Of a stretch of DNA of 33,597 nt, positions 15,023-23,570 are shown piece after piece. Origin of the DNA: a virus; the IMG/VR virus record IMGVR_UViG_3300027706_000275, positions 1-33,597 of that record. One strand, 5' to 3'. Each line of letters opens with the position of its first letter. Within the stretch, counting starts at the first letter, position 1. Made by a program: the position numbers and the translations under genes. The notes under the pieces were generated by a model. The model saw only the letters and a program-made list of their open reading frames with translations, was not told the DNA's origin and searched no databases.

Positions 15023-15925
15023 ATGAAGACTGCCTCCGCGGCCCTTCAGGCTTTGTTGGCAACCAGCCAGTTCGCCGCCGCCGACCTCTACACCTTCACC
15101 CTCGCGGGCGGACAGGCGTTGCGCTGGACCGGCTTCGACACCGACGTGATCGCGAACGGCAACAGCTTCGCGAGCGGCGCGCAGGGCGGGCCGTTCTTCG
15201 ACCGCCAGGACAACAAGGCGAAGTGCCACTGGAAGATCGGCGTCGAGGTGGACACGCTGGTCTTCGACGTGATGCCCGGCAGCGCCAGCGTGAACGGGCT
15301 GCCGTTCCTCGAGGCGTGCCGGCTCGGCGTCTTCGACGGCGCGGAGCTGCAGCTCGAGCGCGCCTTCCTTGCGCCGCCGGCGGGCGGCCTCTATCCGCCG
15401 GTCGCGGCCTCCGCGGGCACGGTCGTCCTGTTCGTGGGGCGGGTCGCCGAGGTCGATCTCGGCCGCTCGCTCGCGACCTTCAACGTCAACAGCCACCTCG
15501 AGCTCCTGAACCTCAATTTGCCGCGCAACCTGTTCCAGTCCGGCTGCGTCAACTCGCTCTACGACGCCGCCTGCGGCGTCAGCCGGGCGAGCTACGCCGT
15601 CGCCGGCACCGCCGCCGGGGGCTCGAGCCCGAGCCTCGTCAACGCGACCCTCGTGCAGGCGAGCGGCTGGTTCGACCAGGGCTCGATCGGCTTCACGACC
15701 GGCCCGAACGCGGGCTTCGCGCGCACGGTCAAGAGCTATATCGCCGGCAGCCCCGGCACGCTCGCGCTGATCGCGCCGTTCCCCTTCGCGCCCGCCCCCG
15801 GCGACAGCTTCACGGCCTATCCCGGCTGCGACAAAACGAACGGCGCCGGCGGCTGCGCCAAATTCGCGAACACCGCGCGGTTCAAGGGGTTCCCGTTCGT
15901 GCCGATTCCCGAGACGGCGGTGTGA
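15023..15925 (+). CDS. DUF2163 baseplate hub protein (GTA gp13-like)
   Basis: A 300-residue protein of the DUF2163/BR0599 family that forms the tail hub between distal tail ring and tip. Segments typical of the family are ALRWTGFDTDVIANGNSFAS, KAKCHWKIGVEVDTLVFDV and NLPRNLFQSGCVNSLYDAAC. Four cysteines, 175, 184, 269 and 278, are arranged as two C-x8-C pairs, recalling hub proteins such as lambda gpL that bind an iron-sulfur cluster. The first ATG is at 15023, shortly after the repeat. Confidence 0.88.
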   Translation: MKTASAALQALLATSQFAAADLYTFTLAGGQALRWTGFDTDVIANGNSFASGAQGGPFFDRQDNKAKCHWKIGVEVDTLVFDVMPGSASVNGLPFLEACRLGVFDGAELQLERAFLAPPAGGLYPPVAASAGTVVLFVGRVAEVDLGRSLATFNVNSHLELLNLNLPRNLFQSGCVNSLYDAACGVSRASYAVAGTAAGGSSPSLVNATLVQASGWFDQGSIGFTTGPNAGFARTVKSYIAGSPGTLALIAPFPFAPAPGDSFTAYPGCDKTNGAGGCAKFANTARFKGFPFVPIPETAV

Positions 15926-16110
15926 GGGCTGACGATGACGAGCCGGCCCTCGCCGGAAGCGGAACCGGGTCTGTTTCGATGGCTCCGCCAATCGCGGGCG
16001 GTCCTCCGCCATTGCCGCGCCGCACCGGCATGGTTATCGTTTGCTAAGGCGTCAACCGGCGCAACCCAACAAGCCGGGCGCCGAAGGGAGCAATCGCGGG
16101 GGGCATTGCA

Positions 16111-16929
16111 ATGCGAGCGCTGAAGGGAGCCGTGCTCTTGGCCGGCATTCTTGCGGCCTGCCCGTGCCAGGATCCGGCAGCGGCGCAGTCCGCCGGCGCC
16201 ATCTACACGGGGCAGCTCGACATCTACAGCCTCGCGATCCCGAGCGGATGGACCGAGGTCGACGGCGGCGGGAACGTCGATGCCGCATTTGCGCCCCCTG
16301 GGGGCACCGCCTACGGCAGCATCTTTGTCGGCGTGATGTACGCGAAGAGGTCGCTCGAGGAAGAAGCCGATAACATGGCGGGGAATGAGGCAACCCAGGG
16401 CCGGCGGCACCTGTCCGTCGGCGGCATGCCGTGCATCTACTTCGCAGCCACGGGCAGCCGAGGCGAGCGGAATAACAACCTCGCGTGTCAATTCATGGCG
16501 CCGCTGGGCGGTGGCGCGGAACTGGTGACTTTCTTCATGGGAAGCGCTTCGCGGCCGCAAGACTTCGCATGGCAATCCGATGTCTTCTGGCAGGTGGTCG
16601 ATTCCATCTCGTGGGCGAATGGCACCGTCGCCGGCAGCGATCCGCAGGACACCGGCGACAACGTCGACGACGGGGAGGTCGAAGATATCCAGGATGCACC
16701 CGGGACCTGGGTCCTTTATGTTTCGCCGCCCGGCACCGCCGACGCGGATCCGCGCCCGCGGTACGACGAGTGGGTGGCGTTTCGGCAGTATCAGGGTCTT
16801 GCCAATTGCCTGGCTGCCCGGCTGCCCGCCCATTTGGAGTATTGGGACTCGGACCGCGATCTGTCCGTGCGGGCGCTGAACGGCATCTGCTTCAATCCCG
16901 ACACGCGAGAGATTCGGGGCGAGCATTGA
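16111..16929 (+). CDS. Secreted protein of unknown function (cargo gene)
   Basis: A 272-residue protein with an N-terminal signal sequence (basic MRALKG, hydrophobic core AVLLAGILAAC, then AAAQSAGA). A cysteine at 17 could be lipidated, but AQS|AG also fits ordinary cleavage. The mature region starts IYSLAIPSGWTEVDGGG, a pattern seen in PsbP/DcrB-like folds, and has six further cysteines. It is not a recognised tail protein and interrupts the conserved DUF2163 to NlpC/P60 order, so it is probably a lysogen-expressed passenger gene. GGGGGG lies upstream of the ATG. The 185 bases before it show no convincing gene or clear promoter. Confidence 0.6.
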   Translation: MRALKGAVLLAGILAACPCQDPAAAQSAGAIYTGQLDIYSLAIPSGWTEVDGGGNVDAAFAPPGGTAYGSIFVGVMYAKRSLEEEADNMAGNEATQGRRHLSVGGMPCIYFAATGSRGERNNNLACQFMAPLGGGAELVTFFMGSASRPQDFAWQSDVFWQVVDSISWANGTVAGSDPQDTGDNVDDGEVEDIQDAPGTWVLYVSPPGTADADPRPRYDEWVAFRQYQGLANCLAARLPAHLEYWDSDRDLSVRALNGICFNPDTREIRGEH

Positions 16930-17063
16930 CGGGTGTCCGGCTTGCCGTCGATCGAGACGGCATGACGGCGCCCGAGGCGCCATAGGCGACGAGCCGCGGT
17001 TCCTGCGCCGTAGGGTCCCGCCCCGTGCGGGGCTTTCCCGAGAAATCGACCGGCAGGTTTGAA

Positions 17064-17585
17064 ATGAGCCCGCTCGAGCTGCAGCAGCGCGCCGCCGTGG
17101 TGGCGGAGGCCGAGACGTGGCTCGGCACGCCCTATCACCACGAGGCGCGCATCAAGGGCCACGGCGTCGATTGCGCGCAGATCCTGGTGGGCGTGTTCGC
17201 GAATGTCGGGCTGATCGAGCCGGTGGCGCTGCCGCATTACCCGGCGGACTGGAACCTGCACCGCGACGAGGAGCGCTACCTCGACATTCTCGCGCGCTAC
17301 ACGCGCGAGATCGAGGCTCCGGTTCTTTGTCCGCTCGGCGTTGCCGCCAGCCAACCCGGCGCCTCGCGTAGCGTACTGCCCGGCGACATCGTGGTCTGGA
17401 AGTTCGGGCGCTGCTTCAGCCACGGCGCGATCGTGGTGGCCTGGCCCTTCGTCATCCACGCCTACGTCGGCAGCGTTTGCGTGCTGGAGGATGCGGAGCG
17501 GGCGTCCTGGCTCGCGCAGATCGGCGACGCCGAGGGCGCGGCGAGGAAGCCGCGGCCGCGGAAGTTCTTCAGCTATTGGAGTTAG
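17064..17585 (+). CDS. NlpC/P60 tail peptidase (GTA gp14-like)
   Basis: A 173-residue cysteine peptidase expected to cut peptidoglycan cross-bridges at the tail tip during DNA entry. Catalytic candidates are Cys37 (GVDCAQ), His120 (FSHGAI) and His132 (VIHAY). The N-terminus has the usual AVVAEAETWLGTPYHHEAR. Residues 94-104 (AASQPGASRSV), just before the conserved PGDIVVWKF, are encoded by a copy of a 31-bp repeat found elsewhere in the window, so this loop looks like an in-frame insertion. ATG 17064 is preferred over the upstream GTG at 17025. Confidence 0.88.
   Translation: MSPLELQQRAAVVAEAETWLGTPYHHEARIKGHGVDCAQILVGVFANVGLIEPVALPHYPADWNLHRDEERYLDILARYTREIEAPVLCPLGVAASQPGASRSVLPGDIVVWKFGRCFSHGAIVVAWPFVIHAYVGSVCVLEDAERASWLAQIGDAEGAARKPRPRKFFSYWS
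17343..17373 (+). repeat. 31-bp repeat, coding copy inside the NlpC/P60 gene
   Basis: It aligns without gaps to 32351-32381, 32404-32434 and 33141-33171; shared core words are CAACCCG and CGCGTAGCG. Here it is translated as AASQPGASRSV within the tail peptidase. Confidence 0.7.
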
Positions 17586-17603
17586 CTGCCAGCCATCTCA
17601 GTC

Positions 17604-17908
17604 GACATCAACCCTGACATCAACCCTGATTCGTCATCGCCGGGCTTGTCCCACGGCTGTCCGGTTCGCATTTCGACACAGCGCGGAAGAGTCTCCGCTT
17701 GGTCGCACACTCTCCCCTTTGTCGTCACCCCCGGGCTTGTCCCGGGGGTCCACGTTTTCTTTTGCCGCCAAAGAACACGTGGATGCCCCGGACAAGCCGG
17801 GGCATGACGACTCTTTAGAGTCTTCCTCGAATGGAAGCACAACCCATTTCGCCGAACCGGACAGCCGACACGTGGATGCCCGGCACATGGCCGGGCATGA
17901 CGAGAGTG
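17604..17908. repeat. Repeat-filled gap: 116-bp element copy 2 and partial copies
   Basis: The 361-base gap 17586-17946 holds no gene. It contains a 12-bp tandem duplication GACATCAACCCT (17604-17627), a degenerate half-hairpin (17632-17662), the full 116-bp element (17708-17823) in the opposite orientation to 5664-5779, and a shorter single-hairpin relative (17868-17908, ATGCCCGGC/GCCGGGCAT-like). The clustering suggests that this gap tolerates or attracts repeat insertion. Confidence 0.8.
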
Positions 17909-17946
17909 GGGGAATCGGCGCGAGAAGCGTTCAGGAGTGCAGCTGA

Positions 17947-20900
17947 ATGGGATTCAATGGCGGAAAATCCGGCGCGCCGCAGGCGAAGCAGCACCCGGCG
18001 GTGTCGGGGCTGCAGATCCAGACCTCGGCGCTCGGCAAGGCGATCCCGATCGTCTACGGCGCGACGCGCATTGCCGGCAATCTCGTCTGGTACGGCGATT
18101 TCAAGGCGACGGCGCATCAGTCCGCGCCGCCGGGCGGCGGTAAGGGCGGCGTCGTGGGCGGCGGCGGCAAGGGCGGCAGCGCCGGCAGCGCCACCTACAC
18201 CTACCAGACCGGCGTGGCGATCGGGCTCGCCGAGGGGCCGATCGCGGGCGTCAACACCGTCTATGCCAACAAGCAGGTGATGACGCCGGCCTCGCTCAGC
18301 TTCTCGATCTTCACCGGCACTTATCCGCAGACGCCCTGGGGCGTGCTCGCGACGAAGTTTCCGGCGGAGGCGCTGGGCTACACGGGTCTCGCCTATCTCG
18401 CCGCCGATCCCTACAACCTCCACGACGTCCCGACGCTGCCCAACCACAATTTCGAGGTCTTCGGCCGGCTCTACGCGAGCGCGCCCAACGGCAGCGACGC
18501 CGATCCCTCGCAGGTGATCGCGGATCTGCTGACCAATCCCGATTACGGCGCGGGGTTTCCCGCGGCGCGCCTCGGCAGCCTCGCCACGTACCAGGCCTAT
18601 GCGCTGGCGCTCGGGCTCTGGATCTCGCCCGCCTACACCGAGCAGCGCCCGGCCGCGGAGATGCTCGACGAGATCGCGAAGCACACCAACAGCGCCTTCG
18701 TGTGGTCCGGCGGAGAGCTGACGCTGGTGCCCTACGGCGACCAGCCTGCCTCGGGGAACGGCTTCTCCTATACGCCGCCGGGCGCGCCGCTCTACGACCT
18801 GACCGACGACGATTTCCTGCCGAACACGAACGCCGGCGGCAGCAGCGGCACCAGCGGCACCAGCGGCGATCCGGTGCTGGTGACGCGCAAGCGGCCGGCG
18901 GACGCCCTCAACGACATCAAGCTCGAGTTCCTGAACCGGGCCAACCAGTACAATCCCGAGGTGGTCGAGGCGTTCGATCAGGCGATGATCGACCTCACGG
19001 GACGGCGCAGCGACGGCTCGCGCCAGGCGCATCTCTTCGCCGACGCGGCCGCTGCGCGGCTCTCGGCCCAGCTCCAGCTGCAGCGCGAGAGCATCCGAAA
19101 CGTCTATCAGTTCACCCTGGGGCAGCGCTACATCCTGCTCGACCCCATGGACATCGTGACGCTGACGGACCCGGCGCTCGGGCTCGACAAGCAATGGGTG
19201 CGGATCACCGAGATCACCGAGGACGACAACGGCAACCTGCTGGTGACGGCGGAGGAGTACCTCGCGGGCACCGGCTCGGCGGCGCTCTACAATTTCGGCA
19301 CCAGCTCGGGCTACGCAGCCGACTACAACGTGGCGCCGCCCGCGACCAATCCGCCGATCGTGTTCGCGGCGCCGGTGGCGCTGGCGCAGCTCGGCCTCGA
19401 GATCTGGATCGTGGTGTCGGGCGGCGCGAACTGGGGCGGCTGCGACATCTGGGTGTCGTCCGACGGCAACACCTACAAGCAGGCGGCGCGCAGCATCGGC
19501 GGCAGCCGGCAGGGCGTGCTGACCGCCACGCTGCCGGCGGCGGGCGATCCCGACACGACCCACGCGCTCTCGGTCGATCTCTCGATGTCCGAGGGCGCGC
19601 TGCTCTCGGGCACGCAGGCCGACGCGGACGCCTACCACACGCTCTGCTACGTCGACGGCGAGCTGGCAAGCTACGAGACGGCGACGCTGGTCTCGGGCAG
19701 CCGGTACGACCTCACCTATCTCCGCCGGGGCGCCTACGGCACGGCGGTCGGGCAGCACCTCGCGGGCGGCAATTTCGCGCGGCTCGACAACTCCGTCGTC
19801 GCGATCCCCTATACGGCCGACCAGATCGGCAAGACGCTCTACCTGAAGTTCCCGGCCTTCAACATCTACGGCGGCGGCGCTGAGACGCTGGCGCAGGTGC
19901 CGGCGACGCAGATCGCGCTGCCGGCGCCGCCACCGCCGCCCAACGTCGCGAACTTCTCCGCCGTGCAGAACGGCGAGGTCGTGACCTTCACCTGGGCGTC
20001 GGTCAGCGACAACGCGGTGGTCGGCTACGACATCCGCTACGGACCCTTCGGGGTCTCGGCGTGGGAGGCCATGCTGCCGCTGACCGAGGCGGCGAAGAGC
20101 ACCGAGATGACGAACGCGTCCGTGCCCGCGGGCATCTGGACCTTCGCGGTGCGGGCGCGCGACGTGGCGAACCAGCTCTCGCCGCTCACGACCACGACCT
20201 CGCTCCAGGTGGTCAACACCTATGGGCCGGTCTCCTCGCTGCCGCAGGCGCCGGCGTGGAGCGCGGGAACGCTATCGGGTTTCGTCACGCATTACACGGG
20301 CGTGCTGGTGCCCGACAGCGCGAGCCTTGCGGGCGCCGACACCGGCTTTGCCGTGCTCGACAATTTCGTCTGGAACCCGGTGGCGCAGTGCGTCTACACG
20401 GCGCCGGCGGCGCCCTTCGCGAAGCTCGCGCTGTTGAGAGCCTGGGCCTCGATCGTGGCGGCGCTCGGGCCGGGCGCCGCCGGCAAGGCCAACCCGCTTC
20501 TTTATGTCCGCTGGTCGCAGAACCTCGGCGGCGATCCGCCGATGTGGGCCGCGGATCCCGGCACCCAGATGTGGTCGAGCGATCCCACCACGCTCATGTG
20601 GACGGGCCTCACGGGTTGGACGCTCTGGACCAAGGGCACGATCCTCACGACCTATGTGCAGCAGCAGCTGGTGGTGAACACCGCGGACGGGCTGCCGATC
20701 ATCCGGCAGTTCACGCCGGTGGTGGACCAGCCGCCGCTCTCCGACGGCGCCAACGGCGTCGCGGTGGCGGCCGGTGGCCAGCGCATCAATTTCGCCAACC
20801 CGAACTTCCTGGCGCCGCCGGCGGTGACCGTCGCCGTGGCGTCGGTGGCGGGCGGCGGCGGCGGCGCCGCGAGCTCCGTCGCGGTCGACGCCAACGGCTT

Positions 20901-20970
20901 CACGGCGCATGTCTTCAACGCTGCCGGCACCGACGTCGGCGGCAGTATCAATTGGTCCGCGCACGACTAG
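17947..20970 (+). CDS. Tail tip / host-specificity hub protein (Phage-tail_3-like)
   Basis: A 1007-residue central tail-tip protein, functional counterpart of lambda gpJ or the GTA gp15. The N-terminus (AIPIVYGATRIAGNLVWYGDF, then TGVAIGLAEGPIAGVNTVYA) and the stretch TNPDYGAGFPAARLGSLATY are the signature of this family. A glycine linker lies at about 65-85 and a Gly/Ser-Thr linker at about 298-308. A fibronectin-III-like domain (about 660-755, with VVGYDIRYGPFG and WTFAVRARDVANQLSP) precedes the C-terminal host-facing part. It has a normal ribosome site (CAGGAG). Its stop codon lies inside a long hairpin. Confidence 0.88.
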   Translation: MGFNGGKSGAPQAKQHPAVSGLQIQTSALGKAIPIVYGATRIAGNLVWYGDFKATAHQSAPPGGGKGGVVGGGGKGGSAGSATYTYQTGVAIGLAEGPIAGVNTVYANKQVMTPASLSFSIFTGTYPQTPWGVLATKFPAEALGYTGLAYLAADPYNLHDVPTLPNHNFEVFGRLYASAPNGSDADPSQVIADLLTNPDYGAGFPAARLGSLATYQAYALALGLWISPAYTEQRPAAEMLDEIAKHTNSAFVWSGGELTLVPYGDQPASGNGFSYTPPGAPLYDLTDDDFLPNTNAGGSSGTSGTSGDPVLVTRKRPADALNDIKLEFLNRANQYNPEVVEAFDQAMIDLTGRRSDGSRQAHLFADAAAARLSAQLQLQRESIRNVYQFTLGQRYILLDPMDIVTLTDPALGLDKQWVRITEITEDDNGNLLVTAEEYLAGTGSAALYNFGTSSGYAADYNVAPPATNPPIVFAAPVALAQLGLEIWIVVSGGANWGGCDIWVSSDGNTYKQAARSIGGSRQGVLTATLPAAGDPDTTHALSVDLSMSEGALLSGTQADADAYHTLCYVDGELASYETATLVSGSRYDLTYLRRGAYGTAVGQHLAGGNFARLDNSVVAIPYTADQIGKTLYLKFPAFNIYGGGAETLAQVPATQIALPAPPPPPNVANFSAVQNGEVVTFTWASVSDNAVVGYDIRYGPFGVSAWEAMLPLTEAAKSTEMTNASVPAGIWTFAVRARDVANQLSPLTTTTSLQVVNTYGPVSSLPQAPAWSAGTLSGFVTHYTGVLVPDSASLAGADTGFAVLDNFVWNPVAQCVYTAPAAPFAKLALLRAWASIVAALGPGAAGKANPLLYVRWSQNLGGDPPMWAADPGTQMWSSDPTTLMWTGLTGWTLWTKGTILTTYVQQQLVVNTADGLPIIRQFTPVVDQPPLSDGANGVAVAAGGQRINFANPNFLAPPAVTVAVASVAGGGGGAASSVAVDANGFTAHVFNAAGTDVGGSINWSAHD

Positions 20971-21087
20971 TGTGATGATTCCGAAGTTCGTCCTACGAAC
21001 TTCGGAATCTGAATCACACTAGATTCAAAGATTTAGTGGCCCGCTTATCCCTGAAATTCGCCTGCGAATTTCAGGGGCGGGACACTA
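20967..21087. repeat. Two long hairpins in tandem after the tail-hub gene
   Basis: Hairpin 1 (20967-21022): CTAGTGTGAT and GATTCCGAAGTTCGT pair with ACGAACTTCGGAATC and ATCACACTAG, interrupted only by TGA on one side; the hub stop codon TAG is part of the stem. Hairpin 2 (21034-21087): CCCTGAAATTCGC/GCGAATTTCAGGG (13 pairs, two-base loop) with outer TAGTG/CACTA. Neither has a T run, so they are probably repeats rather than classic terminators, although they would stall or protect mRNA. Confidence 0.85.
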
Positions 21088-21099
21088 GAAGGAAAACCG

Positions 21100-22224
21100 A
21101 TGACGCTCAAACGCATGCTCGCGGCGCTCGCCGCAGCCCTCATCACGCTCGCCGCGGCGCTGCTCCTGCTGGTGGCAGGCGAGCGGCAGCCGGCGCTGGC
21201 CCAGGTGACCTGCCCCACGTCGCTGCCGCCCGCCGGCAATTTCACCTCGGCGGGCACGACCCAGGGCCAGTTCAAGACCAATCTCACGAGCCTGGTCGCC
21301 TACCTCACCTGTCTCCTCGGCACGGACGGCACCACGGCGACGGCCAAGAGCGCGCTCGGCCTCGCCACGGTCGCGACCAGCGGCAGCTACACCGACCTCT
21401 CGGGGAAGCCCGGCTCGCTGCCGCCCTCGGGCGCCGCAGGCGGCGACCTCGCGGGCACATATCCGAACCCGACGCTGGCGCCGGGCGGCGGCAGCCTCGC
21501 CTCGCTGCTCCAGGGCCATATCGGCGGCCTCGCGCTCTCGAACGACGGCACCAGCCCGCAGACCGTGATCGACACCTCCGCGGGTGTGGCGACCTCCGAC
21601 GACGCCGGCGCCCTGATGAGGCTCCCGAGTTTCACCAAGAGCACGGCCGCCTGGGCGGCGGGCAGCGGCAACGGCTGCCTCGACGCGGGCACGGTCGCCA
21701 ACTCGACCTGGTACCATCTCTTCGTGATCGAGCGCACCGACACGGGCGTCGTCGACGAGCTCTGCTCCACCTCCGCCACGGCCCCCACGCTCCCCACCCC
21801 CTACACGAAAAAACGCCGCATCGGAAGCTTCAAGACGGACGCGAGCGGGCATATACTCGGGTTTACGCAGTATGGGACGGGCTCTATTCGGCAGTACTTG
21901 TGGGTGAGCGCTCCGCGGGATCAAAGTAGTGCCTCGGTTCCGACGGGAACTCCAACTTTATATTCGCTCGCAGGCCTCCCGATTGGGGTCAAGGTGCGCG
22001 CAATCCTGAACATCACTGTCCCTGGCACACTCGGCGTTATCACCTTTATGGAACCAGATTCGCTGAGCCCATCCGAGGGCAATGCAAGTGTGGTTACATC
22101 TGGACGTGAATGGAATGGCCGCATCGAGTTGCGCACAAATGCGGCCCAGCAAATCGCCACAATTGCTTCTGCAAGCAACATGACATTCAGTGCCTCGACA
22201 ATCGGTTGGTACGACGATATCTAA
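21100..22224 (+). CDS. Tail fibre protein with signal-like N-terminus and exchanged tip
   Basis: A 374-residue protein. The motif GGDLAGTYPNPTLAPGG (about residues 114-130) is common in phage fibre shafts, and Ser/Thr/Gly-rich shaft sequence surrounds it. The N-terminus (MTLKRMLAALAAALITLAAA ... PALAQ) reads like an export signal with an ALAQ cleavage site, which is unusual for a virion protein. From about base 21840 (residue 247 on) GC content and codon use fall sharply, so the C-terminal tip appears to come from another source. Its TAA shares bases with the TAG of the convergent GT4 gene (CTAA, 22221-22224). Confidence 0.7.
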   Translation: MTLKRMLAALAAALITLAAALLLLVAGERQPALAQVTCPTSLPPAGNFTSAGTTQGQFKTNLTSLVAYLTCLLGTDGTTATAKSALGLATVATSGSYTDLSGKPGSLPPSGAAGGDLAGTYPNPTLAPGGGSLASLLQGHIGGLALSNDGTSPQTVIDTSAGVATSDDAGALMRLPSFTKSTAAWAAGSGNGCLDAGTVANSTWYHLFVIERTDTGVVDELCSTSATAPTLPTPYTKKRRIGSFKTDASGHILGFTQYGTGSIRQYLWVSAPRDQSSASVPTGTPTLYSLAGLPIGVKVRAILNITVPGTLGVITFMEPDSLSPSEGNASVVTSGREWNGRIELRTNAAQQIATIASASNMTFSASTIGWYDDI

Positions 22225-23507
22225 CTGTTGAGCGATATTGCTCGTGCATCGCCCATGTCTCCTCGAAGTATTGTCAATAACCTGTCGGCGTATTCGCGCC
22301 AAGTGGACATCGGCCGACGAATCGCATCGGCAGCTAGAGATTCGCGAAGCGCACGGTCAAAGATCATCCGCTCGAGGGCGTTCTTTAGCGCACTAGTGGA
22401 TCGCGTATCTATAGTAAGGCAACCCCCGTCGGTAGCCACCTCAGCCATAGCTCCAAAGTTCGCACAAATGCAGGGCCGAGCAAGCCAAAGACTTTCGACA
22501 ATTGGCAGACCGAATCCCTCTGCAACGGATGGAAATACTGTGAAGTGAGTTCGATGATAACGGTCAATCATATCTGAATCGGAAACATTTCCGGCGAGAT
22601 CGACTCTAGGATTAGCTCGGGCAATAGCTGTCACCTCGTTGTGCAATTGCAAATCGGTGACCCCAACTAATGATAGACGAACATCAACTTTGGGATGCTC
22701 TTCGCAGAAGGCGTTGAAGGCTTCGAGCAGCTTAACCTGATTCTTGCGTGGCTCGATATGACTCACACACATAATGGTAGTGGGGCCTTGCGCAGGTGCG
22801 TCGTATACAGTCTTACGACTACAGCCAAGGAATTCCTGCGCAAGTGGCTGAGGAATTATGCGCGGAAGCACTTTGGCTTCCAGTCCAAGGGTCTCCGAAA
22901 AGTACCGCGCCAAATCCAAACCAGCATCACGTGAAATCGGCAGAATCAGATCCGCTTTCGCTAGTTGTCTGACATAGCGTTCGTGCAATGCCCGGAGTTG
23001 CGGATAACCAGGAACTCTCAGTGGGATCAGATCATAAAATAAGAACGCGATCTTCAGATGCTGCGCTCGTGCGTAATCGGAAAGCATCAGAACTGGATCT
23101 GATTCCCAAGCCTCCTGATGACCACCCCTGATTCGCCAATAGGTTAGTTCGGGAACCAACAGCCATCCCGCTTTCTCTGGCGCGTTAGTCCTCATCCGCG
23201 CCGGCGGAGTCTTTTGAAAAACCGAACAACGTGGGCCGTTCCACCGAGAAAAGTTTCGAAGTTGCCGTCTGGTACACGGCCTCGGACCATGGTCGGCGTC
23301 CGACCATGAGAGATAGGTGACATGTTCGCCTAGTTCCTCGAACCCATGAGCGAGTGAACGGGTTACCCGTTGCACACCAGGATTACGATCGAACTCGCAT
23401 GTGAAATCGATCCAATAGCGGATATCATCGCCAGCGGCCCGCGCTATCCGTCGCCGCAACAGACAGCCTAATTTCCTGGCGATTGTTAGCAAAGGAAGGC
23501 CACGCAC
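22221..23507 (-). CDS. GT4-family glycosyltransferase
   Basis: A 428-residue GT-B retaining glycosyltransferase expected to add a sugar from a nucleotide-sugar donor to a surface glycan in the cytoplasm. The C-terminal donor domain has VSHIEPRKNQVKLLEAF and the E-x7-E pair in SVAEGFGLPIVESLWLARP (E330, E338), plus the basic R254/K255 that contact phosphates. The N-terminal acceptor domain includes FYDLIPLRVPGYP and ILPISRDAGLDL. The start is GTG 23507, and no strong ribosome site is seen. It is last in a minus-strand group, 63 bases after the GT9 gene. Low GC relative to the phage indicates transfer. Confidence 0.85.
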   Translation of the reverse strand: MRGLPLLTIARKLGCLLRRRIARAAGDDIRYWIDFTCEFDRNPGVQRVTRSLAHGFEELGEHVTYLSWSDADHGPRPCTRRQLRNFSRWNGPRCSVFQKTPPARMRTNAPEKAGWLLVPELTYWRIRGGHQEAWESDPVLMLSDYARAQHLKIAFLFYDLIPLRVPGYPQLRALHERYVRQLAKADLILPISRDAGLDLARYFSETLGLEAKVLPRIIPQPLAQEFLGCSRKTVYDAPAQGPTTIMCVSHIEPRKNQVKLLEAFNAFCEEHPKVDVRLSLVGVTDLQLHNEVTAIARANPRVDLAGNVSDSDMIDRYHRTHFTVFPSVAEGFGLPIVESLWLARPCICANFGAMAEVATDGGCLTIDTRSTSALKNALERMIFDRALRESLAADAIRRPMSTWREYADRLLTILRGDMGDARAISLNS

Positions 23508-23570
23508 AAAAAGCGAGGCGCAGACGAGTCTAGGTGGTGATCGGTCAGTTCCACGCTAGGCCGACCGTAG

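Noticed and set aside
15935-16123. Small plus-strand frame of 62 residues before the secreted-protein gene
   Set aside because: It overlaps the next gene's start, has no ribosome site and no recognisable composition.
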